DNA of 64,000 nucleotides, taken from Thioclava atlantica. GTDB taxonomy: Bacteria > Pseudomonadota > Alphaproteobacteria > Rhodobacterales > Rhodobacteraceae. Each line of letters opens with the position of its first letter. The first letter of the stretch is position 1. Made by a program: the position numbers and the translations under genes. This document shows, piece by piece, positions 9,164-18,413 of the stretch. Under the pieces are notes generated by a model that was given only the letters and a program-made list of their open reading frames with translations, did not search any database and was not told the origin of the DNA. The DNA lies in assembly GCF_000737065.1 (NCBI RefSeq), contig NZ_AQRC01000001.1:310001-374000 (forward strand), read 5' to 3'.

Positions 9164-10204
9164 TCAGGAAACCGCCCCCAGCCGGGCGAGCGCCCATCGG
9201 GCCGCCTCCGCCACCACCGGGTCTTCCGCCCCCAGATGCGGCCGCGCCGCCGCCGCCAGCGCCGGATCGCCGGAATTGCCGATCGCGTAGAGCACGTTGC
9301 GCAGGAACCGGTCGCGTCCGATCCGCTTGATCGGCGAGCCCGCGAAGCGCGCCCGGAACGCGGCATCGTCAAGCGCGGCCAGCTCCGCGAGCGGCGGCGC
9401 GCCGACCCCGCCGTGATAGCTCGCCTCGCGCGCTTCGGCGGCGAACTTGTTCCAGGGGCAGATCGCGAGGCAATCGTCGCAGCCATAGATCCGGTTGCCG
9501 AGCTTCTCCCGCAACTCCGGCGCGATCGGTCCCTTGTGCTCGATCGTCAGGTAGGAGATGCAACGCCGCGCATCGAGCCGGTAGGGCGCGGGAAAGGCCT
9601 CGGTCGGGCAGATGTCGAGACAGGCCCGGCACGAGCCGCAATGGCTGATCTCGGGCGCGTCCGGCGCCAGCTCCACGGTGGTGAAGATCGCGCCGAGGAA
9701 GAACCAGCTCCCGAGATCGCGCGCCAGCAGGTTCGTATGCTTGCCCTGCCAGCCCAGCCCTGAGGCCTGACCGAGCGGCTTCTCCATCACCGGCGCGGTA
9801 TCGACGAAGACCTTGATCTCTTCGTTCTCCACCTGATCGAGCAGCCAGCGCCCGACGCGCTTGAGCCGCTTCTTCACCAGGTCATGGTAGTCGCGGCCCT
9901 GCGCATAGGCCGAGATCACGCCGCGATCCCGCTGCGCCAGGAGCGCGAGCGGGTCGTAGTCGGGCGTGTAGCTCTCGGCCAGCATCACCACCGAGCGCGC
10001 CTCGGGCCAGAGTGCGGCCGGGTCGCCGCGCCAATTGCGGCGCTCCTCCATCCAGCCCATCTGCCCGTGCATCCCCGCGCCGACAAAGGCCTCGAGCCGC
10101 CCCGCCGCCTCAGGGATCGCGTCGGGCGTGGTGATCCGCGCCTTCGAGAACCCCTCCTCGAGGGCTTTCGCGACCAGCCGTGTCTTCAGGTCCTCCACGG
10201 CCAT
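9164..10204 (-). CDS. queG: epoxyqueuosine reductase
   Basis: A 346-residue cobalamin-dependent iron-sulfur enzyme that reduces epoxyqueuosine to queuosine in tRNA. The two 4Fe-4S motifs are visible as [12 protein letters not shown] and [10 protein letters not shown]. The N-terminal part binds cobalamin, with the [26 protein letters not shown] region containing the conserved aspartate used in catalysis. The C-terminal about 60 residues form a HEAT-like repeat ([17 protein letters not shown]). The ATG lies directly after a half-copy of the dispersed repeat described separately, which appears to supply its ribosome-binding region. It follows the glutathione transferase gene on the same strand. 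Confidence 0.95.
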   Translation of the reverse strand: MAVEDLKTRLVAKALEEGFSKARITTPDAIPEAAGRLEAFVGAGMHGQMGWMEERRNWRGDPAALWPEARSVVMLAESYTPDYDPLALLAQRDRGVISAYAQGRDYHDLVKKRLKRVGRWLLDQVENEEIKVFVDTAPVMEKPLGQASGLGWQGKHTNLLARDLGSWFFLGAIFTTVELAPDAPEISHCGSCRACLDICPTEAFPAPYRLDARRCISYLTIEHKGPIAPELREKLGNRIYGCDDCLAICPWNKFAAEAREASYHGGVGAPPLAELAALDDAAFRARFAGSPIKRIGRDRFLRNVLYAIGNSGDPALAAAARPHLGAEDPVVAEAARWALARLGAVS

Positions 10205-10262
10205 GGTTCCAAATGCTCCAAATATCCTGCGGGGGTCTGGGGGTGCAAAACCCCCAGCCGTC
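10205..10262 (-). repeat. half-copy of dispersed repeat plus G/C hairpin in the queG leader
   Basis: On the minus strand a CTGGGGG/CCCCCAG hairpin (loop TTTTGCA) is followed by CCGCAGGATATTTGGAGCATTTGGAACC and then the queG ATG. The ATATTTGGAGCATTTGGAA part matches one arm of the palindrome at 42240-42310. Confidence 0.7.
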
Positions 10263-10267
10263 CCGTC

Positions 10268-10933
10268 TCAGAAATCCAGCTCCGCATATTGCGGCGCGGG
10301 CGGCATGCCCGGCAGCTGGTCGGCTAGCAGCGAGCGGAAGGCCGGGCGCGACTTGATCTTCGCATACCAGTCCTTCACCGGCTCGGAGCGGTTCCAGTCG
10401 ACATCCGAGATGTAATCGAGGCAGCTCAGATGCGCGGCGGCGGCGAAATCGGCAAGGGTCATCACATCGCCCGCCAGCCAGCGCCGCTGCTCGAGCAGCC
10501 AGCCCATGTAGTCGAGGTGGTATTTGATCGCCGAGAGCCCGGCCTTGACCGCGCGCGAATCCGGATAGCCTTCCTTGCGGACCTTCTTCCAGACCCGCTC
10601 GCCCATCACCTTGCTGGTGACCTCGTCGTTGAACTTGTCGTCGAACCAGGCGCAAAGACGGCGCACCTCGTAGCGCCCGGCCGCGTCGCGCGGCATCAGG
10701 GGCGCGTCGGGATGGGTCTCGTCGATGAATTCGCAGATCGCCTGGCTCTCGGCCATCATCCGCCCGTCCATCTTGAGCACCGGCACCTTGCCTGCGGGGT
10801 TGCGGCGCAGGAATTCGGGCTGCTGTTCCCAGTAGCGCTCTTCGACCAGCTCCACTTCGAGCTTCTTCTCGGCCAGCGTGAGGCGGACCTTGCGGCAGAA
10901 CGGGGAGAGGGCGACATGGTAGAGGCGGATCAT
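10268..10933 (-). CDS. glutathione S-transferase family protein
   Basis: A 221-residue protein with an N-terminal thioredoxin-like GST domain (residues 1-75: LYHVALSPFCRKVRLTLAEKKLEVELVEE, then PAGKVPVLKMDGRMMAESQAI with the cis-proline and glutathione-binding ES) and a helical C-terminal domain. SPFCRK suggests a cysteine at the active site, as in omega or beta-like classes. The substrate is unknown. It precedes queG on the minus strand with a 63-base gap containing repeat sequence. Confidence 0.9.
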   Translation of the reverse strand: MIRLYHVALSPFCRKVRLTLAEKKLEVELVEERYWEQQPEFLRRNPAGKVPVLKMDGRMMAESQAICEFIDETHPDAPLMPRDAAGRYEVRRLCAWFDDKFNDEVTSKVMGERVWKKVRKEGYPDSRAVKAGLSAIKYHLDYMGWLLEQRRWLAGDVMTLADFAAAAHLSCLDYISDVDWNRSEPVKDWYAKIKSRPAFRSLLADQLPGMPPAPQYAELDF

Positions 10934-11110
10934 CGGGTCGGGTCTCTCGCATCTCGGGTGGGAGTTTCTCCCCTGATAGCCGGGGCCGTGGGCGGGTTCA
11001 ATGGCGCGGCTCCGCAGGTGAGCAGCACGTTGCCTGACGTTTTCGGGAGACGCGGGTGGTGCTGCGGAGGCCTCCGGCGCGGGTCCGGGCCTGCTGGTCC
11101 GCCTGAAGTC

Positions 11111-11710
11111 TCAGAACGCCTTGCGCGCGCGCAAAGCAGCCTGGATCGTGCCGTCATCGAGATAGTCGAGCTCGCCCCCGATCGGCACCCCCTGGGCGAG
11201 GCTCGTGACCTGCACTTGCGACCCCTCGAGCGCCTCGGCGATGTAATGGGCGGTGGTCTGACCCTCGACGGTGGCATTGAGCGCGAGGATCACCTCGGAG
11301 ATGCCCTCCTCGCGGATCCGCTCGAGCAGGTCCGGGATGCGCAAGTCCTCGGGTCCGATCGCGTCCAGTGCCGACAGCGTGCCGCCCAGGACGTGATAGC
11401 GGCCCTTGAAGGCATGGCCGCGCTCCATCGCCCAGAGATCGGCCACGTCCTCGATCACGCAGATCTCGCCGGTGGCGCGTTTCGGATCCTCGCAGATATC
11501 GCAGATGGCGGCGGTCGAGATGTTGCCGCAGCGGGCGCATTCGCGCGCGGTGCGGGCGACCTCGGCCATCGCCTCGGCCAGCGGGCCCATCAGCTGGGTG
11601 CGTTTCGAGATCAGGTGCAGCACCGCGCGGCGGGCCGAACGGGGCCCGAGCCCCGGCAGCCGCGCCATCAGCGCGATCAGAGCCTCGATCTCGTCACGCC
11701 CGCCCGTCAC
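11111..11710 (-). CDS. recR: recombination mediator protein RecR (GTG start)
   Basis: A 199-residue DNA-binding protein of the RecFOR pathway, which loads RecA at gaps. It has the N-terminal helix-hairpin-helix ([22 protein letters not shown]), the four-cysteine zinc finger ([16 protein letters not shown]), the Toprim domain with [14 protein letters not shown] and HVLGG, and the C-terminal ATP-like region. The start codon is GTG at 11710, only 4 bases after the ybaB stop, so translation is probably coupled. It is the last gene of the dnaX-ybaB-recR group. Confidence 0.97.
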   Translation of the reverse strand: MTGGRDEIEALIALMARLPGLGPRSARRAVLHLISKRTQLMGPLAEAMAEVARTARECARCGNISTAAICDICEDPKRATGEICVIEDVADLWAMERGHAFKGRYHVLGGTLSALDAIGPEDLRIPDLLERIREEGISEVILALNATVEGQTTAHYIAEALEGSQVQVTSLAQGVPIGGELDYLDDGTIQAALRARKAF

Positions 11711-11714
11711 GGTC

Positions 11715-12059
11715 TCAGCCCGGCAGGTCCATGTTCTCGGGCAGGCCGAGCTCGCGCAGAAGGCGTTTCTGTTCTTCCTGCTCGCGGATCTTGGCCTTGG
11801 CCTGAGTGTCCTTGATCGCGGCGAGGATCAGGTCCTCGACCACTTCCTTCTCCGAGGCCTGCAGGATCGACGGGTCGATCGAGAGCCCGGTCAGCTCGCC
11901 CTTCGCGGTGGCGCGCGCCTCGACGAGCCCGGCCCCCGCCTCGCCGATCACGACGATCGACTTCAGCTCTTCCTGAAGCGTCGCCATCTTCTCCTGCATT
12001 TCCTTGGCGGCCTTCATCATCTTCGCCATGTCGCCCATGGCGCCCAGTCCCTTGAACAT
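11715..12059 (-). CDS. YbaB/EbfC-family nucleoid-associated protein
   Basis: A 114-residue protein with a long N-terminal helix ([27 protein letters not shown]) followed by the small beta domain with [17 protein letters not shown], the YbaB/EbfC pattern. Such proteins form tweezer-shaped dimers that bind DNA. Its place between dnaX and recR is conserved across many bacteria and supports a role in DNA replication or repair, although the exact role is unknown. Confidence 0.94.
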   Translation of the reverse strand: MFKGLGAMGDMAKMMKAAKEMQEKMATLQEELKSIVVIGEAGAGLVEARATAKGELTGLSIDPSILQASEKEVVEDLILAAIKDTQAKAKIREQEEQKRLLRELGLPENMDLPG

Positions 12060-12144
12060 CTCGGATCTCCGTCTCAGAAAGCTTTCGTCTCAGATACGCA
12101 TGGGGGCCTGAGGTCACAAGACCCGATCCCGGAGGAGTTGGCCC

Positions 12145-13890
12145 TCAGCTATCCTCGAACGGGTCCCATTCGTCCTCGACCTCGGGCAGCGCCTCGGTGG
12201 CGATCTCGGCGGCAAGCTCCTCGGCCGTCGCGATTTCCTCGAACCGCGCTTGCGGGAAGGTCTCGAAGATCGCCGCGACGAGCGGGTTGGTCATCGCCTC
12301 GCCTTTCGCCTTCTCCATCTCCGCCGCGCGGATCTCGGCGATCGTGGGCTGGCCGCCCTCGGAGACGACGGAGACGCCCCAGCGGGCCCCCGTCCAGCCC
12401 TGCAGCCGGGCCGAGAGGGTCGCCGCGAGATCGCGCGAGGCGCGGGGCCCGGGCTCGAACTCGATCCGGCCGGGGCGGTAGCTGACGAGCCGCAGGTTGT
12501 TCTCGACCTCGAGCAGGAGCGTCATGTCGCGCATCCGGGCGATCAGGTCGACAACGTCGTCGAAGCTGCCGAACCGGGCCAGCGCCTCGGCCACCGCATC
12601 CTGCTGCGGTGCGGGGGCAGCCGCGGCCACCGCGCCGCCTCCGGCGCGGCGCGCACGCAACGTCGCGCCATGGACCGGGCCGGTCGCCGGGGCGGGGCCG
12701 CGGCCTGCGGCCTGCGTGCTCGCGCCGCCCTGCTGGATCTTCTTGATCAGCGCCTCGGGATCGGGCAGGTCCGCCACATGGGTCATGCGGATGATCGCCA
12801 TCTCGGTCGCCATCATCGCATTGGGCGCGCCCGCGACCTCCTCGAGCGCCTTCAGAAGCATCTGCCACATCCGCGAGAGCACCCGCATCGGGATCGCGCC
12901 GGCCATTTCCTGACCGCGCCGCCGCTCGTCGGGCGAGACGGTCGGGTCCTCGGCCGCCTCGGGGGTGACCTTGATGACCGAGACCCAATGGGTGATCTCG
13001 GCCAGATCGCGCAGGATCGCCATCGGATCGGCGCCATCGGCATATTGCGCGGCAAGCTCGGTCAGCGCCTCGGCGGCCTGCCCGTGCAGGATCATGTCGA
13101 AGAGATCGAGCACCCGCCCGCGATCGGCCAGACCCAGCATCGCGCGGACCTGCTCGGCCGTGGTCTCGCCCGCGCCATGCGCGATCGCCTGGTCGAGCAG
13201 CGACATCGCATCGCGCACCGATCCTTCGGCCGCGCGGGTGATCAGCGCGAGCGCGTCATGCGCGATCTGCGCGTTTTCCTTTTCCGCGATCCGTTTGAGA
13301 TGGTCGATCATCACCTCAGGCTCGATCCGGCGCAGGTCGAAGCGCTGGCAGCGCGACAGCACCGTGACCGGAACCTTGCGGATCTCGGTCGTGGCGAAGA
13401 TGAATTTCACATGGGCGGGCGGTTCCTCGAGCGTCTTCAGGAGCGCGTTGAACGCGCTCGTCGACAGCATGTGAACCTCGTCGATGATATAGACCTTGTA
13501 GCGCGCCGAGGCGGCCCGGTAATGCACGCTCTCGATGATCTCGCGGATATCGCCGACCCCGGTGCGCGAGGCGGCGTCCATCTCCATCACGTCGACATGG
13601 CGGCCCTCGGCGATCGCGCGGCAATGCTCGCATTCGAGGCAGGGTTCGGTGGTGGGATTGCCCTGACCGTCGGGGCCCACGCAATTGAGCCCCTTGGCGA
13701 TGATCCGCGCCGTGGTCGTCTTCCCGGTCCCGCGGATGCCCGTCATGATGAAGGCCTGCGCGATGCGATCGGCGGCGAAGGCGTTCTTGAGCGTGCGCAC
13801 CATCGCGTCCTGACCGATCAGGTCGACGAAGGTGGCGGGGCGGTACTTGCGGGCGAGAACCTGATAGCCGGCCTCGGGCGTCTCGGACAT
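12145..13890 (-). CDS. dnaX: DNA polymerase III subunit gamma/tau
   Basis: A 581-residue clamp-loader ATPase. Visible motifs are Walker A GIRGTGKTTTAR, the zinc-binding cysteines in the CVGPDGQGNPTTEPCLECEHC region, Walker B IIDEVHMLS, sensor FATTEIRKVP and the SRC motif LSRCQRFDLRR. The C-terminal part after about residue 370 carries the polymerase-binding tau region and an acidic end. The ATG at 13890 follows AGGAGA; longer frames reaching 14109 run into the SRP RNA and are excluded. No obvious A-rich slippery site for a shortened gamma form is seen. Confidence 0.96.
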   Translation of the reverse strand: MSETPEAGYQVLARKYRPATFVDLIGQDAMVRTLKNAFAADRIAQAFIMTGIRGTGKTTTARIIAKGLNCVGPDGQGNPTTEPCLECEHCRAIAEGRHVDVMEMDAASRTGVGDIREIIESVHYRAASARYKVYIIDEVHMLSTSAFNALLKTLEEPPAHVKFIFATTEIRKVPVTVLSRCQRFDLRRIEPEVMIDHLKRIAEKENAQIAHDALALITRAAEGSVRDAMSLLDQAIAHGAGETTAEQVRAMLGLADRGRVLDLFDMILHGQAAEALTELAAQYADGADPMAILRDLAEITHWVSVIKVTPEAAEDPTVSPDERRRGQEMAGAIPMRVLSRMWQMLLKALEEVAGAPNAMMATEMAIIRMTHVADLPDPEALIKKIQQGGASTQAAGRGPAPATGPVHGATLRARRAGGGAVAAAAPAPQQDAVAEALARFGSFDDVVDLIARMRDMTLLLEVENNLRLVSYRPGRIEFEPGPRASRDLAATLSARLQGWTGARWGVSVVSEGGQPTIAEIRAAEMEKAKGEAMTNPLVAAIFETFPQARFEEIATAEELAAEIATEALPEVEDEWDPFEDS

Positions 13891-13979
13891 GCGGGGGTCT
13901 CCTGATCTTGCGCGCGCCAGTCTAGACGCGGGGGCGTCCAAGTCAAACCGATGTCGGGGCCGATGCGGGGGAGTGGGGT

Positions 13980-14073
13980 GAGAGGCTGGACAGCGACCCA
14001 AGCGGGGCTCGTTGCGGCTGCTTCCTTCCGGACCTGACCGGGTTGGCGAGGCGCTCGCCCGCGCCAACCTCTC
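13980..14073 (-). ncRNA. ffs: signal recognition particle RNA (small bacterial type)
   Basis: The minus strand contains CGGTCAGGTCCGGAAGGAAGCAGCCG, the near-invariant domain IV core that binds Ffh with the GGAA tetraloop. The ends GAGAGGTTGG and CCAGCCTCTC pair to close the hairpin, giving an RNA of about 94 nt. It lies about 90 bases upstream of dnaX on the same strand, a common position. Exact ends are inferred from the terminal pairing. Confidence 0.93.
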
Positions 14074-14161
14074 GAGGGCCGATATAGGAAAGCCGAACCA
14101 GATTCGCAAGCGTTGAGCGGGAAAGAGGGGGGCTCTGCCCCCGTCGCGCGGATGCGCGCCT

Positions 14162-14232
14162 CCCCCGGGATATTTCGATCAAGAGGAAGAGGCTCCGATC
14201 CTGTCTTCCTCTTGACGCAAATATCCCGGGGG
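14162..14232. repeat. long intergenic palindrome, copy 1
   Basis: Left arm 14162-14190 (CCCCCGGGATATTTCGATCA, then AGAGGAAGA) pairs with right arm 14204-14232 with only three mismatches around a 13-base loop. Flanking G/C-rich segments (about 14127-14142 and 14248-14262) also pair, extending the foldback. It lies just downstream of the ABC permease gene and probably stops transcription before the SRP RNA. Confidence 0.8.
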
Positions 14233-14263
14233 TGAGGGCGAAGCCCGAGGGGGCAGCGCCCCC

Positions 14264-15025
14264 TCAGCCCGGCTGCCGCTCGGCCCAGCCGGCGAAGATC
14301 TTCTCGAGCAGGACGACCGCGTAATAGAGCACGATCCCGAGGGCGGCGAGGGCGATCAGCACCGCGAACATCAGCGGATAGTCGCCATTGGTCTGGCCCG
14401 ACAGGAAGAGTGCGCCGAGCCCCTTGCCATGGGGGGAGATGATCTCGACGAGGTTAGTGCCGATGAAGGCGAGGGTGACCGAGACCTTCAGCGCGCCGAA
14501 GAATTCCGGCAGCGTCTTGGGCAGCGCGATCTTGCGGAAGATGGTGAATTTCGACGCGCCGAGCGCGCCGAGGATGTCGCGATATTCCGGCTCCAGCGTC
14601 GAGAGGCCGATCCCCACCGAGACCGCGATCGGGAAGAAGGAGATCAGGAAGGCCATCAGCACGGTGTTGAAATCGTGCTGGCCGATGAAGAGAAGCGCCA
14701 GAACCGGCACCACCGTCGCCTTGGGGATCGCGTTGAAGCCCACAAGGAGCGGGTAGAGCGCGTCGCGCGCGCTGCGCGAGAAGCCCATGATCATGCCGAG
14801 AAAGGTCCCGAAGAGGATCGAGAGCGCGAGCCCCGCCACGGTGCGCCAGAGCGTCTGCCAGCTGTCGATCAGGAACAGCTGCCAGTAGCGGATATAGGCT
14901 TCGGGCAGGTCCGAGGGCGAGGCCATCACGTAATTCGGCCAGCCATTGATCCAGACGATGAACTCCCAGATCGCGAGAAAGGCGAGGATCGACAGGATCG
15001 GGGTGGCGATCTTCTTTCCGCTCAT
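14264..15025 (-). CDS. ABC transporter permease, NitT/TauT type
   Basis: A 253-residue membrane protein with about six helices and the inner-membrane permease signature in the EYRDILGALGASKFTIFRKIALPKTLPEFFGALKVS loop, which contacts the ATPase. It belongs to the SsuC/TauC group. It overlaps the ATPase gene by ATGA and ends next to a long palindrome. Together with the ATPase and the NMT1-like binding protein it forms one importer. The substrate could be a sulfonate, a nitrogenous compound or a thiamine-like precursor; the sequence does not decide. Confidence 0.9.
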   Translation of the reverse strand: MSGKKIATPILSILAFLAIWEFIVWINGWPNYVMASPSDLPEAYIRYWQLFLIDSWQTLWRTVAGLALSILFGTFLGMIMGFSRSARDALYPLLVGFNAIPKATVVPVLALLFIGQHDFNTVLMAFLISFFPIAVSVGIGLSTLEPEYRDILGALGASKFTIFRKIALPKTLPEFFGALKVSVTLAFIGTNLVEIISPHGKGLGALFLSGQTNGDYPLMFAVLIALAALGIVLYYAVVLLEKIFAGWAERQPG

Positions 15026-15813
15026 GCGTGGGCCTCCCCGTCGCGGCCCTGCGCGATCCGGATCTGGTCGCGCAGCACATGCAGCATGTCCACGGCCTTC
15101 GGCTCGTAGAGGATGTCGATCCCGCGATCGGCGGGCAGATCCACCTCGAGCAGGTACTGGGTGCGCGCCGGCCGGCCCGAGAGCACCACGACCTGATCGC
15201 CCAGAAAGACGCTCTCGCGCAGGTCATGGGTGATCAGCACGGCGGTGAAGGGTTCGTTGCTTCGCAGGTCGCGCATCGTCTGCCACAGGTCCTCGCGGGT
15301 GAAATTGTCGAGCGCGCCGAAGGGTTCGTCCATGATCAGAACGTCCGGTTTGTGCACGATGGCGCGGCAGAGCGAGGCGCGCTGGCGCATGCCGCCCGAC
15401 AGTTCGGAGGGGCGCTTGGTCTCGAAGCCCTTGAGGCCGACCATCTCCAGCAGGTGCTCGGCGCGGGCGTATTTCTCGGCCTTGGACATCGCGGGGGCGA
15501 CGATTTCGAGCGGCAGGATGACGTTTTCGAGGATCGAGCGCCATTCCAGCATCACCGGGTTCTGGAAGGCCATGCCCACCGTCTTGCGCGGCGAGGTGAC
15601 CTTCTCGCCATGCAGCCAGACCTCGCCCTGATCGGGTTTCATTAGCCCCGCGACAAGACGGGTCAGCGTGGACTTGCCGCAGCCCGAGGGGCCGACCACG
15701 GCGCAGAATTCGCCCTGCGGCACCGTGATGTCGAGGCCGTCGAGCACGGGCAGCGGGCCGTGCCTGGTCTGATAGGCGTGAGAAACGCCCCGGATGTCGA
15801 TGAGAGTGTCCAT
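15022..15813 (-). CDS. ABC transporter ATP-binding protein, NitT/TauT type
   Basis: A 263-residue ATPase with Walker A GPSGCGKSTL, the Q-loop FQNPVMLEWRS, the ABC signature LSGGMRQRASL, Walker B VLIMDEPFGALD and the switch histidine in LITHDLRES. These place it with TauB/SsuB-like ATPases. It is the second gene of a three-gene operon (binding protein, ATPase, permease) and overlaps the permease start by four bases. Confidence 0.94.
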   Translation of the reverse strand: MDTLIDIRGVSHAYQTRHGPLPVLDGLDITVPQGEFCAVVGPSGCGKSTLTRLVAGLMKPDQGEVWLHGEKVTSPRKTVGMAFQNPVMLEWRSILENVILPLEIVAPAMSKAEKYARAEHLLEMVGLKGFETKRPSELSGGMRQRASLCRAIVHKPDVLIMDEPFGALDNFTREDLWQTMRDLRSNEPFTAVLITHDLRESVFLGDQVVVLSGRPARTQYLLEVDLPADRGIDILYEPKAVDMLHVLRDQIRIAQGRDGEAHA

Positions 15814-15826
15814 GCGGGTCCGGCCG

Positions 15827-15865
15827 GAAAAGAAAGGGGCGGGTCGCAGACGCGATGCCCGCCCC
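15827..15865 (-). terminator. intercistronic hairpin after the binding-protein gene
   Basis: On the minus strand GGGGCGGG and CCCGCCCC (arms 15858-15865 and 15836-15843) form a stem followed by TTTCTTTT. It lies between the binding-protein and ATPase genes and may lower expression of the membrane components. Confidence 0.65.
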
Positions 15866-15876
15866 TCTGGGGAGGA

Positions 15877-16890
15877 TCAGTCGATCTTCAGGCCGCCATC
15901 GCCCGGCAGGTATTCGGGGTCGAAATAGAGCGCGGCATCGGGCGTCGTCTTGAACTCGTAGACGGTCTTGGTCTGTTCGATCGCGGTGGCCATCCGGTCG
16001 GTGTCGATCCCGCCCATTCCATGCGCCTTGACGTAATCGGTGAGCACATTCGCGTCGATCGCCATCTGCAGGCGCTCGGTCTCGAGCGTCTTGTCGGCGG
16101 CCGGATTGCGCTTGAGCAGCGCGTCGACCGCCTTGCCCGGATCGGCGATCGCGGCCTTCCAGCCCTCGGCGGTGGCCTTGATGAAGCCGGTGATCTCGTC
16201 GGGATGGGCCTTCGCGTAATCGGTGTTCGCGATGATCGCGTTGCCATAGAGCGCCACGCCATGATCGGCCATCAGCAGCACCGACTGATCGTCCATCGGC
16301 ACGCCGAGGCGCTTGAGGTTGAGCGTCGAGGAGAACGAGAAGCCGGTCACCGCATCGACCTTGCCCTCGGCGAGCATCGGTTCGCGGGTCGGGAAGCCCA
16401 CCGGCTCGACCTTGATCTTCGAGATGTCGAGTCCGGCCTCCTTGGCGAAGATCGGGAATTGCGCCCAGGCGCCATCGGGGGGCGGGGCGCCCAGCACCTT
16501 GCCTTCGAGATCCTTGGGCTCGGTGAGACCCAGCGACTTGCGCCCGACCACGGCGAAGGGCGGCTTGTCATAGACCATCATCACCGCGGTCACCGGCGCG
16601 CCGGGGTTCTGGTCGAGGAATTTCATCAGCGAGTTGATATCGGCGAACCCCACCGGATAGGCACCGGTCGCGACTTTCGGGATCGCGTCGAGCGAGCCCT
16701 TGCCCTCGGATATCTCGACCTCGAGCCCCGCCGCGCCGTAATAGCCCTCGTCGATGGCGAGGAAATAGGGCGCCGAGGGGCCCTCGAATTTCCAGTCGAG
16801 CGCGAAGGGGATCTTCGTCTCCGCTTGCGCGATCACGGCCGAGAGGCCGAGCGTGAGTGCCGCGAGAAAACCGGTTCTGATGTGCTGCAT
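15877..16890 (-). CDS. NMT1/THI5-like ABC substrate-binding protein
   Basis: A 337-residue periplasmic binding protein. Residues 1-23 form a Sec signal peptide ending AQA. The mature protein starts ETKIPFALDWKFEGPSAPYFLAIDEGYY, the opening typical of NMT1/THI5-like and TauA/SsuA-like binding proteins, and has VPMDDQSVLLMADHGVALYGNAIIA in the second lobe. The ATG at 16890 gives the signal peptide; the frame continuing upstream has no such start. It is first in the operon and is followed by a hairpin. The ligand is unknown. Confidence 0.9.
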   Translation of the reverse strand: MQHIRTGFLAALTLGLSAVIAQAETKIPFALDWKFEGPSAPYFLAIDEGYYGAAGLEVEISEGKGSLDAIPKVATGAYPVGFADINSLMKFLDQNPGAPVTAVMMVYDKPPFAVVGRKSLGLTEPKDLEGKVLGAPPPDGAWAQFPIFAKEAGLDISKIKVEPVGFPTREPMLAEGKVDAVTGFSFSSTLNLKRLGVPMDDQSVLLMADHGVALYGNAIIANTDYAKAHPDEITGFIKATAEGWKAAIADPGKAVDALLKRNPAADKTLETERLQMAIDANVLTDYVKAHGMGGIDTDRMATAIEQTKTVYEFKTTPDAALYFDPEYLPGDGGLKID

Positions 16891-17078
16891 TCTGTCCCCC
16901 TGAAGCGCCTGCCGATGCCGTTGAACCGATGGTGGCGGGGGCAAGCACGGGGAGAAATCGAAACCGCATCCGGAGGGGGCTCCGGCACGGGGATAACGGC
17001 TTCGTGATGAAATTTTGGGCGCGCGGCAGCGCGTCTGCGACAAAACCGGGCGGGAGCGGGTCGCCCCGCGCCGGGGCC

Positions 17079-18410
17079 TCAGACCGTGTCGAGATAGAGC
17101 TCGGTCTGCTCCTGTTCCGAAAGCTCCGCCATGTAGTGCAATTCCTGCCGCTTGGTCATCGCGAAATTCTCGATCAGCTCGCGGTCGAAGATGCGCGGCA
17201 TCATCTTGCAGGCCTTGAAGGCGTCGATCGCGGCCCCCCATTCGGTGGGCATCTGCGGCAGGTCCTGCGCATAGGCATTGCCCTTGATCGGCGCGGGGGG
17301 GTCCATCGCATCCTCGATCCCGACCAGCGCGGCCCCGAGGATCGCCGCGATCATCAGGTAGGGGTTCACGTCGCCGCCTGCCACGCGATGCTCGATCCTC
17401 CGCGCGGCCGGGCCCGAGGCGGGGATGCGCAGCGCCGAGGTCCGGTTCTCATAGCCCCAGGCGATGCCGGTGGGAGCGTGGGCATCGGGCACGAGGCGGT
17501 CATAGCTGTTCTCGTGCGGTGCGAAGATGAGGGTCGAGCCCTCCATCGCGGCGAGGCAGCCCGCGACCGCATGGCGCAGCGCGTCCGAGCCCTGCGCGCT
17601 CCCGTCGTTGAAGATGTTGTTGCCCTCGGCATCGAGCACCGAGAAATGCATGTGCATCCCGTTTCCGGACCATTCGTCATAGGGCTTGGCCATGAACGAG
17701 GCCGCGAAACCGTGGCGCCGCGCGAGACCCTTGACCAGCATCTTGAAGAGCCAGCTGTCATCTGCCGCCTTGAGCGGGTCGGCCTGGTGGCTGAGATTGA
17801 TCTCGAACTGGCCCGGCCCGGCCTCGGAAATCGCGGTGTCGGCGGGAATGTCCATCGCCTCGCAGGCGTCGTAGAGCTCGGTGAAGAAGATGTCGAAGGC
17901 GTCGAGGGCGCGCAGGCTCAGAACCTCGCCCCCGGTGCGCCGCTTGCCCGAACGCGGGCTGGGCGGCACGCGCAGGGTCTTGCCGGAATCGTCGATCAGG
18001 AAGAATTCGAGCTCGGTCGCCACGACCGGGGTCAGACCCTTCGCCTTGTAGCGCTCCACGACGCGGGCCAGCGCCTGGCGCGGATCGCCGGCATAGGGCT
18101 TGCCGTCCATGTGGAACATCCAGATCGGCAGCAGCGCGGTCGGCGCCGAGAGCCAGGGCATCGGCAGAAAGCCACGCTCGGTCGGCATCAGGAGCCCGTC
18201 GCAATCGCCCGATTCAAAGACCAGCGGGCTGTCCTCGATATCCTCGCCCCAGATGTCGAGATTCATCACCGAGAACGGAAACCGGGTTCCTTCCGAAAAC
18301 ACCTTGTCGGCGAACCGGGCGGGCAGGCGCTTGCCGCGCGCCACCCCGTTGAGATCGGCCGCCGCCACGCGGATCGTTCGAACGTCGGGATGGTCATGCA
18401 GCCAGTTCAT
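17079..18410 (-). CDS. glutamine synthetase family protein (PuuA/GlnA3-like ligase)
   Basis: A 443-residue ATP-dependent ligase. The N-terminal beta-grasp region (residues 1-100) includes DLNGVARGKRLPA. The catalytic domain shows ELEFFLIDD, EAGPGQFEINL, the NGMHMHFSVLD metal/substrate strand, the PHENSYDRLVPD region and RTSALRIPASGPAARRIEHRVAGGDVNPYL, all glutamine-synthetase blocks. The sequence is closer to gamma-glutamylpolyamine synthetases than to GlnA. It directly follows a polar amino acid ABC permease gene, so it probably acts on the imported amine or amino acid. The substrate is inferred, not shown. Confidence 0.85.
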   Translation of the reverse strand: MNWLHDHPDVRTIRVAAADLNGVARGKRLPARFADKVFSEGTRFPFSVMNLDIWGEDIEDSPLVFESGDCDGLLMPTERGFLPMPWLSAPTALLPIWMFHMDGKPYAGDPRQALARVVERYKAKGLTPVVATELEFFLIDDSGKTLRVPPSPRSGKRRTGGEVLSLRALDAFDIFFTELYDACEAMDIPADTAISEAGPGQFEINLSHQADPLKAADDSWLFKMLVKGLARRHGFAASFMAKPYDEWSGNGMHMHFSVLDAEGNNIFNDGSAQGSDALRHAVAGCLAAMEGSTLIFAPHENSYDRLVPDAHAPTGIAWGYENRTSALRIPASGPAARRIEHRVAGGDVNPYLMIAAILGAALVGIEDAMDPPAPIKGNAYAQDLPQMPTEWGAAIDAFKACKMMPRIFDRELIENFAMTKRQELHYMAELSEQEQTELYLDTV

Positions 18411-18413
18411 CTG

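Noticed and set aside
12145-13890. Programmed frameshift in dnaX
   Set aside because: No A-rich slippery heptamer with a following hairpin was found.
12250-13905. Open frame of 551 codons on the plus strand
   Set aside because: Antisense shadow of dnaX.
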